From positions 79,814,868 through 79,878,867 of the forward strand of contig OY282607.1 in NCBI GenBank assembly GCA_958298945.1: a DNA stretch of 64,000 nt, read 5' to 3'. The DNA comes from Atherix ibis. Its lineage: Eukaryota; Arthropoda; Insecta; Diptera; Athericidae. The notes beneath the pieces are model-generated. The model saw only the letters and a list, made by a program, of their open reading frames with translations. It searched no databases and was not told the DNA's origin. The first letter of the stretch is position 1; each line of letters begins with the position of its first letter. The position numbers and the translations under genes are program-made. This document shows positions 61,549-64,000 of the stretch, piece by piece.

Positions 61549-64000
61549 CTATTTGTATTTTAGTTTTTTTCTTCTTTTATTTCTTTCTAATAAATATTGC
61601 TCATAACGTTGAAAAGCCTTCTATACATATAAAATGGCAATAAAATGAATCTTTTTAATAATATTCATTGTTAATTATAGTATGAATTAAAAATGTTATT
61701 TTTTTTTCATATATTTTATAATTTTCAATAAATAAATATATTTATTTGTTTGTATATAATATGCACGTTTATGGACAGTTTCAAATTTCTTTTCTGTTTG
61801 TTTGTTGGTTTTTTTCTCGCTTTAATGTTGGTATGAATATTTGATGAATAAAAAATACGGCATGGATTCCATTTTGTTAATTGATAAATATGGCGTCTGC
61901 CTGTAATAAGTGCGTCAATACTTTTTTTTTTGTTTTTTATTTACAATCAAAGTTTTTCTTTTTCATTCTATTTCAAATTTACTCTGTTTAAAAAAAATTC
62001 TCTCGAATAATTATATTTAAAATACTACATAAATACTTTTTTTTTATATATTTATATATTGATATATATGTTTCTTTGCATGTGTATATATATATATATA
62101 TATAATTTCTATCGCTTTGTATATGAATAATTTTTTTTGGTTTGGTTTTCTTTCTTTCAATTTTCTTTTTTTCTTTTTTCTTTCTTTTGTAAAATTATGA
62201 AAATTTTCCATATTATTTTCACAAATGGTTTTTTATTTAAATATAAATTCTTCTTTTACATGTTGTAACGTGTATGTATATATATATATTTTTTTAAATA
62301 TTTGTATGCAATATTATTAAATTCATGTTATATAATCGAATATTTTTCATAACAGAAAAAAAATGTATTGCTGTTTTTAATTTTTTTTGTATTTTATAAT
62401 ATACAATCTAAATTTACATACATACATGCATATATATATAAGTCAATGTATTTGCTTTAGAAATTGTTATAACTACCCCCATAAATATATTTATAATTAC
62501 TTTAGATTTAAAGAGTTTATAAATTATATACGGAATGTGCCTTTGTTTGCCTTCGAAAGTGTAAGTGTAGGTGTAATTTTTCGATATTGGATAATATTAA
62601 AAATCCTTACACCCAAATGTTTAAATATGATATATTCGATAAATCGCTTTATACTTAATCAATAAATAATATAATAGAAGAGTAATTAGAAAATATTTTT
62701 TCAATTATATTTTTGTTTTGAATTGATAATAATACATATAATTTTAAATGTTCTTCACACAAATTCTTAAAATTTTAGCAACAGATCATCTAGTGCAGGT
62801 TATTATAAACTGTATTTCTAACAAAATATTCTCTTTATGAAAATTTAAAATATTTATATTTTTTATAGCTCAAGCTCAATAATTGAGATTTTTTTTAAAT
62901 ATTGAATTTGAACTTACCGCCAAGATAATTTTACTTTGATGTTGCTCGATAATGCAGTTCAACTAGAATCAGTGTCATATTTCTCCATTTACATTTTGTT
63001 ATGCTACTTTAAAAACAAGTGGATTGTTGCCGTTATCTTCAATTATTTATCCAATTTATTTGATTTTAAAATTTGTCTGATTAATATTTTTATCATTAAT
63101 GCTTATAATGATTATTAAAAAATTCTTCCATAAATGAATCGCTTGTTTGTTATTTATTTTCTATTGAAATATTCAGTGAATGTTTAGTTTTTAACTAGGC
63201 TGCCTATATATATTTAGAATTTCAATAGATTTTATAAATTTTACACTACGAATATCCACACATTAAGATAATTATATTTGTTAACTTTAAGCCTTAAGAG
63301 ACCAATTTGTTAAATTTGAATCTTAGAAGGTATCTATTCTCGTTGTTACAAAATATTTAATGATTTTTTTAAAAACTATTGTTGTGAAACAGACAATAAT
63401 TTTATTAAAACAGAAAATACACAGTTAACTGTAATTTAAAATATAATAACTGTTTTTAAAATTGATTTTTACAATATTTTTGCTTGCAAAAATTTAAGGT
63501 ATAAACAAAAGGAAAAAACACAGAAAAACTTAAATTGTATTAAACGGCCAAAAGTTCTAATATCTGCTATTTTGCTTAGTGGCACAAGAGTTTTTAGCAA
63601 ATTGTTTATAGTTAACGTAGTAGAAGGATCTTATGTTTATAGTATTTAGTAATAATAATAATAGTTTATTATTTAACAACATTCATATGAATTGTGAAAC
63701 TTCAGTTAAAACAAATAATTTAACAGAACTATAAGGATCCGATCTGATTTCTCTCTTCATATATTTGTTATGTGTTTACTATATAGTTTAGATGTTTTAA
63801 GTATCTCAAAAGTGTACGGAATTGGAAACATAAAAATGCGGATCTTTTTAAAAGAAAGGGAGAAAATGCTATTATATTTGCATCCACAATCAATTAAATT
63901 CTTTTTACAAATTTAACCATTATTTTTTTTTTTTAGATTAATGTAATATTTTCTTCTCTTGCATGATCAAATTCAGTTTTTGTTTAATGTCAGATGTCGA

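Larger units (their letters stand above)
57241..64000. other. Very AT-rich region without a recognisable gene
   Basis: Long poly-T and poly-A runs, (TA)n tracts (for example 58219-58235 and about 62085-62104), (TG)n tracts and short low-complexity frames that do not look coding (57704-57984 is a T-run artefact). It could be intergenic or part of a long intron or UTR of a gene outside the window. No splice-bounded exon was identified. Confidence 0.6.

Overview
The window looks like nuclear DNA of an insect, most likely a fly. It is AT-rich, its genes have introns, it carries many mariner-type and non-LTR elements in various stages of decay, and its two kinds of host gene have clear insect counterparts. 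There is no sign of bacterial or viral gene organisation. Exon boundaries were set by hand from splice sites and reading phase; every frame closes exactly in all three host genes.

Layout. 1-19 kb is a transposon graveyard: several mariner elements (one nearly intact at 4223-5492), a jockey-clade retroelement split by a mariner (2270-4150), a GC-rich R1-like retroelement inserted into a mariner (8783-10587), many decayed fragments of one DDE transposon family, and a degenerate minisatellite. 19.8-33.7 kb holds two tandem, head-to-tail minus-strand copies of a vitellogenin-receptor (yolkless-like) gene, each of eight coding exons. 33.7-40.9 kb is upstream flank, a further mariner and another DDE fragment. 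40.99-54.77 kb is a plus-strand class-III PLP enzyme gene (ethanolamine-phosphate / phosphohydroxylysine phospho-lyase family, five coding exons), whose 10.7-kb second intron has collected transposons. 55.2-57.2 kb is one more mariner and a reverse-transcriptase relic. 57.3-64 kb is very AT-rich, with microsatellites and no recognisable gene.

The receptor pair is the main biological interest. Copy 1 (19821-25773) encodes 1816 aa with the 5+8 LDL-receptor class A repeat plan of insect vitellogenin receptors. Copy 2 (27875-33712) is still fully open (1774 aa). However, it has lost the last 16 residues of the tail at the duplication junction, 27 codons that removed most of one ligand-binding repeat, and about 380 bp upstream that seems to contain the 5' UTR exon and promoter. 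One ligand-binding repeat differs at about a third of its residues while the rest differs by about 1-2%. Copy 2 is therefore either a decaying duplicate or one whose ligand-binding face is diverging.
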